From contig JABDBO010000003.1 in assembly GCA_013288575.1 (NCBI GenBank), positions 1 through 33,784 of the forward strand: 33,784 nt of DNA, written 5' to 3'. This stretch comes from Alphaproteobacteria bacterium. GTDB taxonomy: Bacteria > Pseudomonadota > Alphaproteobacteria > Rickettsiales > 21-14-0-20-44-7. Below are positions 17,880 through 28,216 of this stretch, piece after piece. The translations under genes and the position numbers were made by a program. The notes below the pieces were generated by a model. That model saw nothing but the letters and a program-made list of their open reading frames with translations, was not told where the DNA came from and did not search any database. Numbering within the stretch: the first letter of the stretch is position 1; every line of letters starts with the position of its first letter.

Positions 17880-19205
17880 CTACGCCTCCGCCGGTTGCTC
17901 AGCTAAAATTTCCCCTAACCTCTTATATCCTTCCACCAATGTCGTATGATCGCGTGGAGTTTGCGATAAAAATTCTTCGATTTTCGGGTTCAACCGAATC
18001 GCCTCATCAACCGCCGGATCACTGCCTTTGCGATATGCGCCTAAACGAATCATCTCCGCCATATCATCATAAGTGGATAAAATATTCCGTGCTTTATTTA
18101 CAATCTTGTTTTCTTCATCAGTATTACATTGCGGCATCATCCGTGAAACGGATTTCAAAACATTCACCGCCGGATATCTTCCGCGCTCGGCGATTTTTCT
18201 TTCCAACACAATATGCCCATCTAAAATACCGCGCACCGCATCGGCTACCGGTTCATCATGGTCACCGCCATCAACCAAAACCGAAAATAGTCCGGTAATC
18301 GAACCTTCACCAACTCCCGGCCCGGCCCGTTCTAGCAACCTTGGCAGCTCAGCAAAAACAGTTGGCGTATAACCTTTTGATGTCGGCGGCTCACCGGCTG
18401 ATAAACCAATCTCACGCTGCGCCATCGCAAAACGCGTGACTGAATCCATCATGCACAAAACTTTTTTCTCACGGTCACGGAAATATTCGGCTACTGCCAT
18501 CGTCACAAACGCCGCATATTTACGCATCAGTGCGCTTTCATCAGAAGTTGCCACAATAACCACCGAGCGTTTCAAACCTTCTTCACCCAAATATTCCTCA
18601 ATAAATTCCTGCACCTCACGGCCACGTTCACCGATCAAACCGATCACGTTGATATCCGCCGAAGAGTAACGCGCAATCATCGACATGGTCATAGATTTAC
18701 CCACACCCGATCCGGCGAAAATACCAATACGCTGGCCGCTGCACAAAGTTGTAAATGTGTTTAAAACCCTAACGCCTAAATCAATTTTCCCGCCCACTCT
18801 TTTGCGCTTATTAGCCGGTGGCGGCGAAGCTTTTAGCGGGTAGCTATCCAACCCCAAAGGTAATGGCCCCTTATCATCAATCGGCTCGCCAAAAGCATTT
18901 ACTACCCGGCCCAGCCACTCATCACATGGGTGAATTGCGCTTTCCGCATCAGCCAGTTCCACTTTTGAACCAACACCCACACCTTCTACCGGGGTAAACG
19001 GCATCATTAAGGCTTTTTCTTCTTCAAATCCAACAACTTCGCAGGTAATCGGCTTGCCGACACGCGGATAAACCTTGCAGCGGCTGCCAATGCTCATGAA
19101 TTTCTCCAAACCGACGCACTCAACCAGTAGCCCGGAAATCTTACTAACCTTGCCGTAATACTGCACCGAATCTAGGCGATTGATTTCCCTAACTAAATGA
19201 TCCAT
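17880..19205 (-). CDS. fliI: Flagellum-specific ATPase FliI
   Basis: RIGIFAGSGVGKSMTM, LIGERGREVQEFIEE, TRFAMAQREIGLSAGEPPTSKGYTPTVFAELPRLLERAG. Confidence 0.95.
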   Translation of the reverse strand: MDHLVREINRLDSVQYYGKVSKISGLLVECVGLEKFMSIGSRCKVYPRVGKPITCEVVGFEEEKALMMPFTPVEGVGVGSKVELADAESAIHPCDEWLGRVVNAFGEPIDDKGPLPLGLDSYPLKASPPPANKRKRVGGKIDLGVRVLNTFTTLCSGQRIGIFAGSGVGKSMTMSMIARYSSADINVIGLIGERGREVQEFIEEYLGEEGLKRSVVIVATSDESALMRKYAAFVTMAVAEYFRDREKKVLCMMDSVTRFAMAQREIGLSAGEPPTSKGYTPTVFAELPRLLERAGPGVGEGSITGLFSVLVDGGDHDEPVADAVRGILDGHIVLERKIAERGRYPAVNVLKSVSRMMPQCNTDEENKIVNKARNILSTYDDMAEMIRLGAYRKGSDPAVDEAIRLNPKIEEFLSQTPRDHTTLVEGYKRLGEILAEQPAEA

Positions 19206-19435
19206 TTACAGATAAATCCCCTAATTTGTTCCTTGTAAATCACCCCTGTGACAACAAAACCCCAAGTTGTAAGAAATTTACCTAATTTCTCAAAGCAGGG
19301 AAGATTTTTCCCTTGCCTTCGTATATCTTGGCTATAAAAGTTTAATATAAAGTAAAGATTGTTATTGAATTCCAACAAAATATAAGTTAACTTAATAATT
19401 AAGAAATATTGCAGTTTCATTAAAGGAGAAGAGCA

Positions 19436-20155
19436 ATGCGTGTATTACTAGTAGAAGATGATGCATCAACCGCCCGTTCGATAGAATTGGCCTTAGCTTC
19501 TGAAGGTATCGTTTGCGATACTGCTGACCTCGGCGAAGAAGGGCTAGAGATCGGAAAAATATACGATTATGACATCATCATCCTTGATTTAATGCTCCCT
19601 GACCTTGACGGTTACGAAGTTCTCCGCCGCCTCCGCGCTGCAAAAATTAAAACTCCAATTTTAATCCTTTCCGGCCTCTCTGCTCCTGACCAAAAAATTA
19701 AAGGTCTTGGCTTTGGCGCTGATGATTATCTCACTAAACCTTTCAACAAAGGCGAGCTCATTGCCCGTATCCAGGCAATTGTACGCCGCAGCAAAGGCCA
19801 CTCAGAATCAATCATCCGCACTGGCAAACTCTCTGTTAACCTCGACACTCGCAGCGTTGAAATTGAATCTAAACCAGTTCACCTGACTTCTAAAGAATAT
19901 GGCATCTTGGAACTTCTTTCTTTACGCAAAGGCTCAACCCTTACTAAAGAAATGTTCTTAAACCACCTTTACGGCGGCATTGATGAACCAGAACTCAAAA
20001 TCATCGACGTATTCGTCTGCAAACTCCGCAAAAAACTGGCTGATGAAGCTGGTGGCGAAAACTACATCGAAACCGTTTGGGGCCGTGGCTATGTGTTGAA
20101 AGACCCAGCTCGCGCCGGTGCTGATGCTAGCGCAGAAGAACTCGCAAACGCGTAG
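19436..20155 (+). CDS. ctrA: Cell-cycle response regulator CtrA
   Basis: [84 protein letters not shown]; strong SD aaggag. Confidence 0.95.
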   Translation: MRVLLVEDDASTARSIELALASEGIVCDTADLGEEGLEIGKIYDYDIIILDLMLPDLDGYEVLRRLRAAKIKTPILILSGLSAPDQKIKGLGFGADDYLTKPFNKGELIARIQAIVRRSKGHSESIIRTGKLSVNLDTRSVEIESKPVHLTSKEYGILELLSLRKGSTLTKEMFLNHLYGGIDEPELKIIDVFVCKLRKKLADEAGGENYIETVWGRGYVLKDPARAGADASAEELANA

Positions 20156-20177
20156 GGATATTTCAAATAAATAATCT

Positions 20178-20211
20178 AAGGCCGCTCCGAGAAATTGGGC
20201 GGCCTTTTTTT
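20178..20211 (+). terminator. Rho-independent terminator after ctrA
   Basis: aaggccgctccgagaaattgggcggccttttttt: GGCCGC/GCGGCC stem followed by T7. Confidence 0.85.
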
Positions 20212-20221
20212 AAAGGTTTAT

Positions 20222-20761
20222 ATGCAATCGGATGATATTGAAATAGATAGACAGGACGAAAAACATAAAGAACTCTTCAAAAAAGCTCTTAATTATGAGA
20301 TGCGGTTCTTTTTACCAGCACTGGCAGTAGTTATATTATGCGGCGCTTTCGAAATTTTCAGCTGCGGCACCAGTTGCGTTGCCACTACAGAAAAACTTCG
20401 CTTAGCCATATATGCTTGCAGTTTCTGCGGGATAATTATTCTATACATGCTCTATGAAAGCCTCTCTTTAAGCTCAAAATACCAAGCGACAATCGGCATG
20501 CGCAAAGCCGGAATTTACGCCACCCGCCAAGATAAAACCAAACATAGTTTCTTAAGCGCCATAGCAATTTACCTGCCGATATTGTTATTTGCTTTCATCA
20601 TGATTCTCTTAGACGAAGCAAAACCATGGATTAAGCATTTGCTAAGTAATATAGGATATGAGTTATTTACTATCGGCACGCCAATTATGTTGATGAGTTT
20701 GATGCTGTATTTTGTCCGAAAAGTCAGAAACAGCCGCCGTTATTTTATCGGCCACAAATAA
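20222..20761 (+). CDS. Putative membrane protein, divergent RDD-like
   Basis: TM segments; KYQATIGMRKAGIYA resembles the RDD-family WQATPGKRIIGIYI of the next gene. Start moved to ATG 20222 because the upstream TTG lies in the terminator. Confidence 0.55.
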   Translation: MQSDDIEIDRQDEKHKELFKKALNYEMRFFLPALAVVILCGAFEIFSCGTSCVATTEKLRLAIYACSFCGIIILYMLYESLSLSSKYQATIGMRKAGIYATRQDKTKHSFLSAIAIYLPILLFAFIMILLDEAKPWIKHLLSNIGYELFTIGTPIMLMSLMLYFVRKVRNSRRYFIGHK

Positions 20762-20800
20762 ACCGCTTTGCTTTTCGTTTAAAAGCAATAATCTACGCCC

Positions 20801-21418
20801 ATGCAACCAACTTCCCAATACGCCACATTTTTCCAGCGCCTGCTCGCCCATATTATTGATACAGTACTGGTCGGCACGCCGGTGATTGCCCTTGTATTTT
20901 ATATATTAGTGCCGATGTTTCTTAATTTCCCCGTCATTCAGGCCGCAAAAGATAAGGAAGTTGAACTTGCCATCGAGCTTTATACCAGCCAGGTTTATAT
21001 CGCACTGCTAAGTGCGATATGCATGGCTTTCGTCTTAACAATTTTTGCCATTTCCAAATGGCAGGCTACTCCGGGAAAACGTATAATCGGCATTTATATT
21101 TCAATGCGAAATGGCGCAAAACCGCAATTTCGCGCGGCTTTCGGCCGGTTTATTTCACTGCCGCTTTTTTTACTTTTACTGCAATTTTTTGAACGCCGCG
21201 AAACTTATCAAAAGCTAAGCGACTTAAAAACTCCTGGCCGTGCAATTACTAATATAGAGCAATTGGAACAATATCTTAACGGCCCGGTTACTGCGCTTAC
21301 CACGCTTATTATATTAGTGGTAATTTCGTTCTGGTATTTGAAAATTGTTTTCTCAAGCGAACATACGGCAGTGCATGACACACTTTTTGAAACCCGGGTG
21401 CTCCAGGGCAAGAAATAA
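20801..21418 (+). CDS. RDD family membrane protein
   Basis: FFQRLLAHIIDTVLVGTPV, KWQATPGKRIIGIYI, AVHDTLFETRVL. Confidence 0.8.
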   Translation: MQPTSQYATFFQRLLAHIIDTVLVGTPVIALVFYILVPMFLNFPVIQAAKDKEVELAIELYTSQVYIALLSAICMAFVLTIFAISKWQATPGKRIIGIYISMRNGAKPQFRAAFGRFISLPLFLLLLQFFERRETYQKLSDLKTPGRAITNIEQLEQYLNGPVTALTTLIILVVISFWYLKIVFSSEHTAVHDTLFETRVLQGKK

Positions 21419-21466
21419 CTGATAATCTGATGGAAAATTCCTGCGCTCATCTATATAATCCGCCCC

Positions 21467-22648
21467 ATGTCCAAAAATAAAAACCATAATCCAGAAACTA
21501 CAGTTGTTCACTCTGGCCGCGAACCGGAGAAGAATTTTGGCGTCGTTAATCCGCCGGTTTACCATGCTTCGACCATTTTATTTGAAACTTTCCAAGACTT
21601 CAAAAAAGCCGAAGAAGGCCGTTTGGAACGCGCCGCTTATGGACGCCACGGCACACAAAGTTACCGCCTGTTTGAAGAATCACTCTGCGCAATTATCGGC
21701 AGCGAAAAGTGCCTCATCACCAATTCTGGCCTAAACGCAATTGCCATTACACTCACCGCCCTGCTCACGCCCGGCGACCATATTCTAATTGTTGATTCGA
21801 CCTATTCACCCACCCGCTTTTTTGCTGACCAGGAACTCAAACGTTTCGGCGTTGAAGTTGAATATTATGCACCGGGAATTGGCGCAGGAATTTCAAAACT
21901 CATCAAGAAAAACACCAAGGTAATTTATTGCGAAAGCCCCGGTTCACTGACGTTTGAAGTGGAAGATATTCCGGCAATCGTGAAATGCGCGCATGAAAAA
22001 AATGCGCTGGTCGTGCTTGATAACACCTGGGCAACACCACTGTTTTTTGATGCGGTAAAACACGGGGTTGATATTTCAATTCACTCCGCCACCAAATATA
22101 TCGGCGGCCATTCGGATTTGATGATGGGCATAATTTCGTGCAGCGAAAAATTATTTCCAACCTTAAAACGCAGCTATAAAAACTTCGGCATAATTTCCGG
22201 GCCGGATGATATTTATCTCGCGCAACGCGGCCTTCGCACTTTGCCAACACGTTTAAAAGCGCATGAAAAAGCTGCGCTTGATATTGCCCATTGGCTAAAA
22301 AACCAGCCGCAAATTGCGCGCGTTTTGCACCCAGCTTTGCCTGATTGCCCAGGCCATGAATTATGGAAACGTGATTTTACCGGCTCATCTGGCCTATTCA
22401 GTTTTGTGCTGAAAAAGCATTTGGATGAAGCAACTCTTGGCAAATTCCTCGATAATTTGCAGCTCTTCAAAATGGGTTATTCATGGGGCGGTTTTGAAAG
22501 CCTCATCATCCCAGTCTGGGCTGAAAAAATCCGCAGCGTTGAGAAATTTAAACCTGAAGGCACCGCCTTCCGCGTTTCAATCGGCTTGGAAAATGTGGAT
22601 GATTTAAAGGCAGATTTAGCTAACGGCTTGAGCGCACTAAAAAATTAA
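21467..22648 (+). CDS. metC: Cystathionine beta-lyase-like PLP enzyme (Cys/Met metabolism family)
   Basis: YGRHGTQSYRLFEESLCAIIG, VVLDNTWATPLFFDAVKHGVDISIHSATKYIGGHSDLMMG. Confidence 0.85.
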   Translation: MSKNKNHNPETTVVHSGREPEKNFGVVNPPVYHASTILFETFQDFKKAEEGRLERAAYGRHGTQSYRLFEESLCAIIGSEKCLITNSGLNAIAITLTALLTPGDHILIVDSTYSPTRFFADQELKRFGVEVEYYAPGIGAGISKLIKKNTKVIYCESPGSLTFEVEDIPAIVKCAHEKNALVVLDNTWATPLFFDAVKHGVDISIHSATKYIGGHSDLMMGIISCSEKLFPTLKRSYKNFGIISGPDDIYLAQRGLRTLPTRLKAHEKAALDIAHWLKNQPQIARVLHPALPDCPGHELWKRDFTGSSGLFSFVLKKHLDEATLGKFLDNLQLFKMGYSWGGFESLIIPVWAEKIRSVEKFKPEGTAFRVSIGLENVDDLKADLANGLSALKN

Positions 22649-22812
22649 TTTCCTATTAGCAATATACTATATATGCGAACCAGCCGGAAAATTCCCACTA
22701 GATGTTGCATAATTGCACTCTATTTCGAATTCTAAATAAATCTCACTAAAAAGGTTTGAAGTTACCTCTGACCTCTTGCAAAAGAGAGGCGAAATTTAGT
22801 TTAATTGGAAAC

Positions 22813-24303
22813 ATGTTCAACGAGGGTGGAAACCGCATATGCTCGCCTGAGCTGCTAGCGCAAATAGCAGAGGTAATTGACTCGGCGGTAGTAATTACAA
22901 AATTTGGCAGCCTCGGCCAGTTTGACCATCGCATAATCTACGCAAACCCGGCATTTACAAAACTTACCGGCTATAAAAATAACGAAATTATCGGCCGCTC
23001 ACCCGATGTTTTATGCGACCCACGCACTTCTGGTGACAAGATCATCGAGTTCTACACGCGCTGCGCACATGGCGGAAAATTCGCGGTAGAAATTGACAGC
23101 TTCAAAAAACTCGGCAGCGAAATTAAACTCCGCATGGAAGTGACACCGGTCATTGATGAAACTCAAGGCGTTAATTATTACATCCTATTTTTGAAAGATT
23201 TAGCACAAGCGGAAATTCGCGCTGCTATGCCGGAAAGCTTTGGCAGCCGCCCAACTTACGCTTACCAGCCACGTGAAGAACAAGAGCCGGCCCCTGCACT
23301 AAAACCGCAATATCATTTTGAAGTTCCGCCAGTAGCGGCAGTTAAACCAGCGGCAAAAGTTGAGGAAGAAGTTTTCCAATTCCAAACTCAATATCATCCA
23401 GAACCGCAAACTCAGCCACAATCACAGCCGGTTCAACAAGCAGTTCCGCCGAAAAAATTTGATGAACGTTATTGGCTTTCGCCTAACAATGATTTAACTC
23501 CTCATAGCACTCATAGCGCCGCAGAAGATGATGCTTTGCCAAAAGTTCCAGCTGAAATTTCTACTGATGAAAGCATTGCAGAATATTGCAAAACCCAGTT
23601 CTTAGCCAATATGAGCCATGATCTGCGTACGCCATTAAACGCAATTATCGGCTTTTCGGAAGTTATCAAAGACCAACTCTTCGGCCCGATTGATAACTCG
23701 CGTTATGTTTCATATGCCAATGATATTTTTAAAAGCGGACAAGAACTTTTCGCCACTATCAGCGAAATTATGGAGCTCTCTGAAATCGCGCCAGATGAAG
23801 ATTTAAGCGAAAACGAACGCATGAATATTTGCGATGTTATTGAATCAGTCATCGATGTCCTTTCGCCAAAAGCTTTTGAAGCTGATGTGAAAATTATCAA
23901 ATCGCTAAACGTTCACGAGCTGCGCTTAAAAGGCGATCGCCGCAAAATCAAACAAGCAGTAGCCGGCGTTATCAACAACGCGATCAAATATTCAGATAAA
24001 GCCAGCAAGATTGAAATTAGCGCTAATTTAAATGAAAAAGGTGACTTGAAACTCGTCGTTTATGCACGCTCTGCCAATATTATGCCAGCTCGCGGCGGCA
24101 ACGGTTTAATGGGCACCATCACAAAAAAAGCCGAAAGCGAATATCCGGAAATTTCGCTCGCCAAACGCTTTATCGAAGCACATGAAGGCAAATTCGCCAT
24201 TTTTAACTCAGCCATTTCCGGCACTGAAATTGCCATCACATTGCCAGCCACGCGGCTCTCGATGGAACAGGAAAAGAAAACCCTACTCAAAGTTATAAGC
24301 TAG
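22813..24303 (+). CDS. PAS-domain sensor histidine kinase-like protein with degenerate HATPase domain
   Basis: PAS region IIYANPAFTKLTGYKNNEIIGRSP; H-box MSHDLRTPLNAIIGFSE; N-box VINNAIKYS; no DxGxG or GxGLGL. Start at ATG 22813 preferred. Confidence 0.8.
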   Translation: MFNEGGNRICSPELLAQIAEVIDSAVVITKFGSLGQFDHRIIYANPAFTKLTGYKNNEIIGRSPDVLCDPRTSGDKIIEFYTRCAHGGKFAVEIDSFKKLGSEIKLRMEVTPVIDETQGVNYYILFLKDLAQAEIRAAMPESFGSRPTYAYQPREEQEPAPALKPQYHFEVPPVAAVKPAAKVEEEVFQFQTQYHPEPQTQPQSQPVQQAVPPKKFDERYWLSPNNDLTPHSTHSAAEDDALPKVPAEISTDESIAEYCKTQFLANMSHDLRTPLNAIIGFSEVIKDQLFGPIDNSRYVSYANDIFKSGQELFATISEIMELSEIAPDEDLSENERMNICDVIESVIDVLSPKAFEADVKIIKSLNVHELRLKGDRRKIKQAVAGVINNAIKYSDKASKIEISANLNEKGDLKLVVYARSANIMPARGGNGLMGTITKKAESEYPEISLAKRFIEAHEGKFAIFNSAISGTEIAITLPATRLSMEQEKKTLLKVIS

Positions 24304-24465
24304 TACCATTATTTATTATGAACATGCGCGAGGCAGAAGCCGAGCCCAGCCATGAGCTAGCGAAGCTATATTCCATCTAAAGCGGCAGGAGCCGCGAAGG
24401 GGAAAATTAATAAATTGATGCTAAAAATGCTGGCATTTTTACAAATAAATTTGTATAATATTCAT

Positions 24466-24852
24466 ATGAAACACAAATTTACTCCGCAGCAGCATCGCGA
24501 ATATATTATCCTTTCACGCAAAACCGGGATGGATTGGCTGGAAGTTTTTTCCGGCAATACTGATTTTTATTCCACCTATTTCTGGGAGCTCTTAACCGAA
24601 ATGTGGTTCCATGATAAACCGGTGATGGTCTCTGACGCATTGCGTTATATGAAATCAATCAAAAGCCCATTCACTGCGCGCAAATATTTGCAAAAAGCCA
24701 TTGATGGCAAATTGGTAGTTGAGCGCAAAAACCCGAGTGATGAGCGTTCGATATTGGTTGAGCTACCGCCAGAAATGCGCAAGAAACTCGATGCATTTTT
24801 TGATAAGTCGATCGAGAAACTGCTGGATTCTGCCGAGAATTTGAAAAAGTGA
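24466..24852 (+). CDS. MarR-like winged-helix protein
   Basis: SDALRYMKSIKSPFTARKYLQKAIDGKLVVERKNPSDERSILVELPPEMRKKLDAFF. Confidence 0.6.
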   Translation: MKHKFTPQQHREYIILSRKTGMDWLEVFSGNTDFYSTYFWELLTEMWFHDKPVMVSDALRYMKSIKSPFTARKYLQKAIDGKLVVERKNPSDERSILVELPPEMRKKLDAFFDKSIEKLLDSAENLKK

Positions 24853-24862
24853 AAGTTAGAAG

Positions 24863-25270
24863 TTATTCTCTTTCAAAGCTTTTAACTTCAATAGCTCTCT
24901 TTGCCGTAATATTACTAGCCCAGCCATCAGATTCCATAATAAGACTCTCTTGTGGTGACATTGGAGCTTTTTCAACTTCCTGATTCGCTTCTTGTTGCGC
25001 GGTTAAAACAGTTAAACCGCCGATAGCTATAGCTGGTAAAGGTGACTTACGAAAAAATTCTTTTACTGAAAAGCTTGCATTTCTTATCGCGCCGCTTGGC
25101 AATTCCCAGCATAGATATATTGCAACACGAATTGGCCAAATTGGCCTTGCATTCCAACGCTGTGACGCCACATAATCATCGCTGTCCCTTTCTTCAGCAT
25201 AACCATCATTGGGAAATCTTTTGACTGATTCCAATAACGCGGATAGCAACTCTTCAATGCTTTCTCTCAT
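24863..25270 (-). CDS. Hypothetical protein
   Basis: 135-aa ORF in AT-rich DNA with plausible codon use; no recognised family. Confidence 0.45.
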   Translation of the reverse strand: MRESIEELLSALLESVKRFPNDGYAEERDSDDYVASQRWNARPIWPIRVAIYLCWELPSGAIRNASFSVKEFFRKSPLPAIAIGGLTVLTAQQEANQEVEKAPMSPQESLIMESDGWASNITAKRAIEVKSFERE

Positions 25271-25321
25271 AAAATGAATATATACAAGCTATTAGCTATT
25301 GTCAATTTTCGTTAGCAATTA

Positions 25322-25666
25322 CTATTCTTCTACTATAGCAAACGCCACTGCATAGTGGAAATCATCACTCAATGTCAGGTGAATTTTAGCAGTTACGCCT
25401 TTGACAATCGCATAAGGCTGGCCGCTGGGATGGTTTAAGATTTTGATATCTTTAAAACCAGTCTGCCCAATTCCCGTGCCAAGCGCTTTTGAAATTGCTT
25501 CCTTGGCAGCGAATCGTTTGGCGTAATGCGCCATTTTGATCTCGCCGGTTTTATCGGTACGCTCTTCGTCGTTGAAAATGCGATTCAGAAATTTCTCACC
25601 AAATTCATCAATCATTCCGGCAATGCGGTTGATGTCGACTATATCTGTGCCAATTCCGATTATCAT
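25322..25666 (-). CDS. acpS: Holo-ACP synthase
   Basis: MIIGIGTDIVDINRI, KRFAAKEAISKALGTGI; adjacent to pdxJ. Confidence 0.95.
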   Translation of the reverse strand: MIIGIGTDIVDINRIAGMIDEFGEKFLNRIFNDEERTDKTGEIKMAHYAKRFAAKEAISKALGTGIGQTGFKDIKILNHPSGQPYAIVKGVTAKIHLTLSDDFHYAVAFAIVEE

Positions 25667-25667
25667 A

Positions 25668-26402
25668 TCATGCCCCGAATTTGCGCGCCTTATCCATTAA
25701 AACCCGCATTTCGATTATTGCCATATCAAGCCCGGCGAATACGGCTTCACCGATCAAAAAATGCCCAATATTGAGTTCGCGGATAATTGGAATGGCGGCA
25801 ATTTTACTTACATTTCCGTAATTTAGCCCATGTCCGGCATGGCATTCCAGGTTCAATTCTTCAGCCTGGGTTGAAGAACACAGGATTTTTTCATATTCAC
25901 CCTTCTCGCCATGCGCATAAGCGCCGGTATGAAATTCAATTACCGGGGCTTTAAGTTCAGCCGCAGCTTCCACCTGTTTGGCATCGGCATTAATGAATAG
26001 CGAAACGCGGATTCCTGCGGCCGATAATTCCTCAACATAGCGCTTTAATTCATCTTTAAGCCGTGACACATCCAAGCCACCTTCAGTTGTCACTTCCTCC
26101 CTTCTTTCGGGAACCAGGCAAACCGCATGAGGCTTTGTTTTTAAAGCAATTTTTAGCATTTCAGGGGTAGCTGCCATTTCCAGATTAAGTGGCAGATTTA
26201 CCTCCATTTTGAGCTCTTCTATATCCCGGTCTTTTATATGCCTTCTATCTTCGCGCAAATGGGCGGTAATTCCGTCCGCACCGGCATCGGAAGCAAGCTG
26301 GGCAGCACGTAGCGGCGAAGGATGCACCCCGCCGCGGGCGTTACGAATTGTTGCAACATGGTCAATATTTACGCCAAGCCTCAGTTTTTGAACGATTGTC
26401 AA
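25668..26402 (-). CDS. pdxJ: Pyridoxine 5'-phosphate synthase
   Basis: [50 protein letters not shown]. Confidence 0.95.
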   Translation of the reverse strand: MTIVQKLRLGVNIDHVATIRNARGGVHPSPLRAAQLASDAGADGITAHLREDRRHIKDRDIEELKMEVNLPLNLEMAATPEMLKIALKTKPHAVCLVPERREEVTTEGGLDVSRLKDELKRYVEELSAAGIRVSLFINADAKQVEAAAELKAPVIEFHTGAYAHGEKGEYEKILCSSTQAEELNLECHAGHGLNYGNVSKIAAIPIIRELNIGHFLIGEAVFAGLDMAIIEMRVLMDKARKFGA

Positions 26403-26464
26403 GCACTTCTCCTTAGAAAAACCTAGATATTTAAATTTTTTTCATTATGGTAACTTCCGCGCAA

Positions 26465-26998
26465 ATGAAAAGACTAAAAAAACTAATTGCCATAATATTT
26501 TTATCCGGTCTGACTGCCTGTGGCACCAGCATGCACGCCTCGCGTGACCCAAACCCAGAAGTTTATACGGATGCGGATGACTTTTATGATAGCGTCATCA
26601 CTGAAATAAATTACACGCCTGATCAGCAAAAGCTCATAAACTATAGCCGCGGCCTGCTTGGCACTGATTATAGCTATGGTAGCGAAAACCCGACTGATGG
26701 GTTTGATTGCAGCGGTTTCACTCAATATGTTTATGCCAAGTCATTGAATTTTAAGCTTCCTCGCACTGCACGTGAGATGGCGCAAACCGGTGAGCCGGTA
26801 AACATAGCTGACCTAAAAGCGGGAGACCTAGTATTTTTTAATTTATTAGGCTTCAAATATTCACATGTTGGTATATATATTGGTAACGGCCGGTTCTTCC
26901 ATGCCAGCACGAATCAGAAAGCAATTGTAATAGGGAATTTGAAAAATGAGTATTTTGCAAAAAGATATAACGGCGCTAGACGAGTCTTATCAAGCTAG
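26465..26998 (+). CDS. NlpC/P60-family lipoprotein endopeptidase
   Basis: Lipobox LTAC; GFDCSGFTQYVYAKS, LKAGDLVFFN, YSHVGIYIGNGRFFHAS. Confidence 0.9.
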   Translation: MKRLKKLIAIIFLSGLTACGTSMHASRDPNPEVYTDADDFYDSVITEINYTPDQQKLINYSRGLLGTDYSYGSENPTDGFDCSGFTQYVYAKSLNFKLPRTAREMAQTGEPVNIADLKAGDLVFFNLLGFKYSHVGIYIGNGRFFHASTNQKAIVIGNLKNEYFAKRYNGARRVLSS

Positions 26999-28139
26999 TG
27001 AGCCAGTTGCCAAAAAGGGCAATATTAAATTTTCAATTGATCGCGCCAATATTTTGCGCGCGCTTTCGCATATTCAATCAGTTGTTGAAAAACGCACAAC
27101 CATTCCTGTGCTGTCAAATGTGAAGCTGGAAATTGAAAGTGATAAGCTGCGCTTAACCGCAACTGATATGGAAATTTCCATCACTGAAACTATTCCGGTT
27201 AAATCATCCGGCAATGGCGCAACAACGCTCTCTGCGCAGATTTTATATGATATCATCCGCAAACTTCCGGAAGGTTCGGAAGTTGAATTCTCAAGCGGCA
27301 AAAATGACCAGGTGGAAGTTAAAGCGGGCCGTTCTAAATTTAAACTTCTTTCACTTCCGGCTGAAACTTTCCCGGCACTAGAGCAAAATGATTTGCCGCA
27401 TAAATTTACATTGCCGGCCAAAGAAATGCGCTCGCTGATTGATAAAGTCCGCTTTGCGATTTCGAATGAGGAAACCCGTTATTATTTGAACGGAATTTAT
27501 TTGCACACCGGCGAAGAAAATGGCTCAGCAGTTTTGCGCACAGCTTCAACTGATGGCCACCGTTTGGCGCGGGTATCAATTAACCAACCAGCGGGCGCGG
27601 CAGAAATTCCGGGTGTTATTATTCCGAAGAAAACGGTTGGCGAATTGCGCAAACTTTTGGCTGAATATCAAAATGAAGTTGAAGTTTCGCTTTCTGAAAC
27701 CAAAATTATTTTCAGCTTCGGCGATGTGATTGTTTCTTCAAAATTGATCGACGGCAAATTCCCTGATTATGACCGCGTTATTCCGAAAGGTAATGACAAA
27801 ATCTTGGAGGTGAATTCAAAAGAATTCGCTGAAGCGGTTGACCGCGTTTCGACAATTTCAATGGAAAAAGCGCGCGCGATTAAACTCTCAATCAAAACTG
27901 GCCTAATCGGCATTTCGACTGATTCACCAGATGGCAGTAATGCCAACGAGGAATTGGAAGCAAGTTACAGCGCCGATGCGATCGAAACTGGTTACAACTT
28001 CCGGTATATACTTGATATGATGGGGCAAATTGAGGGCGAAACGACACAATTCATGCTTGCTGACGCTTCAAGCCCAGCATTAGTGAGAGATCCTAGTGAC
28101 GTTTCAGTACTTTATGTCATTATGCCAATGAGAATCTGA
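26946..28139 (+). CDS. dnaN: DNA polymerase III subunit beta
   Basis: IKFSIDRANILRALSHIQSVVEKRTTIPVLSNVKLE, ATDGHRLARV, C-terminal VLYVIMPMRI. Confidence 0.95.
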   Translation: MSILQKDITALDESYQASEPVAKKGNIKFSIDRANILRALSHIQSVVEKRTTIPVLSNVKLEIESDKLRLTATDMEISITETIPVKSSGNGATTLSAQILYDIIRKLPEGSEVEFSSGKNDQVEVKAGRSKFKLLSLPAETFPALEQNDLPHKFTLPAKEMRSLIDKVRFAISNEETRYYLNGIYLHTGEENGSAVLRTASTDGHRLARVSINQPAGAAEIPGVIIPKKTVGELRKLLAEYQNEVEVSLSETKIIFSFGDVIVSSKLIDGKFPDYDRVIPKGNDKILEVNSKEFAEAVDRVSTISMEKARAIKLSIKTGLIGISTDSPDGSNANEELEASYSADAIETGYNFRYILDMMGQIEGETTQFMLADASSPALVRDPSDVSVLYVIMPMRI

Positions 28140-28216
28140 CCTTAGAATTTGGTGTTAATATAAGGCGTTAATTCAAAAATTAACCCGTTCTTAAGGCATA
28201 AATTATAGAATGGGTA

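Noticed and set aside
20195-20221. N-terminal extension (TTG start) of the 188-aa ORF
   Set aside because: Lies in the ctrA terminator stem and T-tract; ATG 20222 is more plausible.
22770-22800. Hairpin cctcttgcaaaagagagg before the histidine kinase gene
   Set aside because: Only about 5-6 bp; expected by chance in this composition.
24304-24420. Small hairpin gcggcaggagccgc and repeated ag(c)gaagc words upstream of the MarR-like gene
   Set aside because: Short stem without a clear T-tract; no match to the two repeat families; too weak to call.
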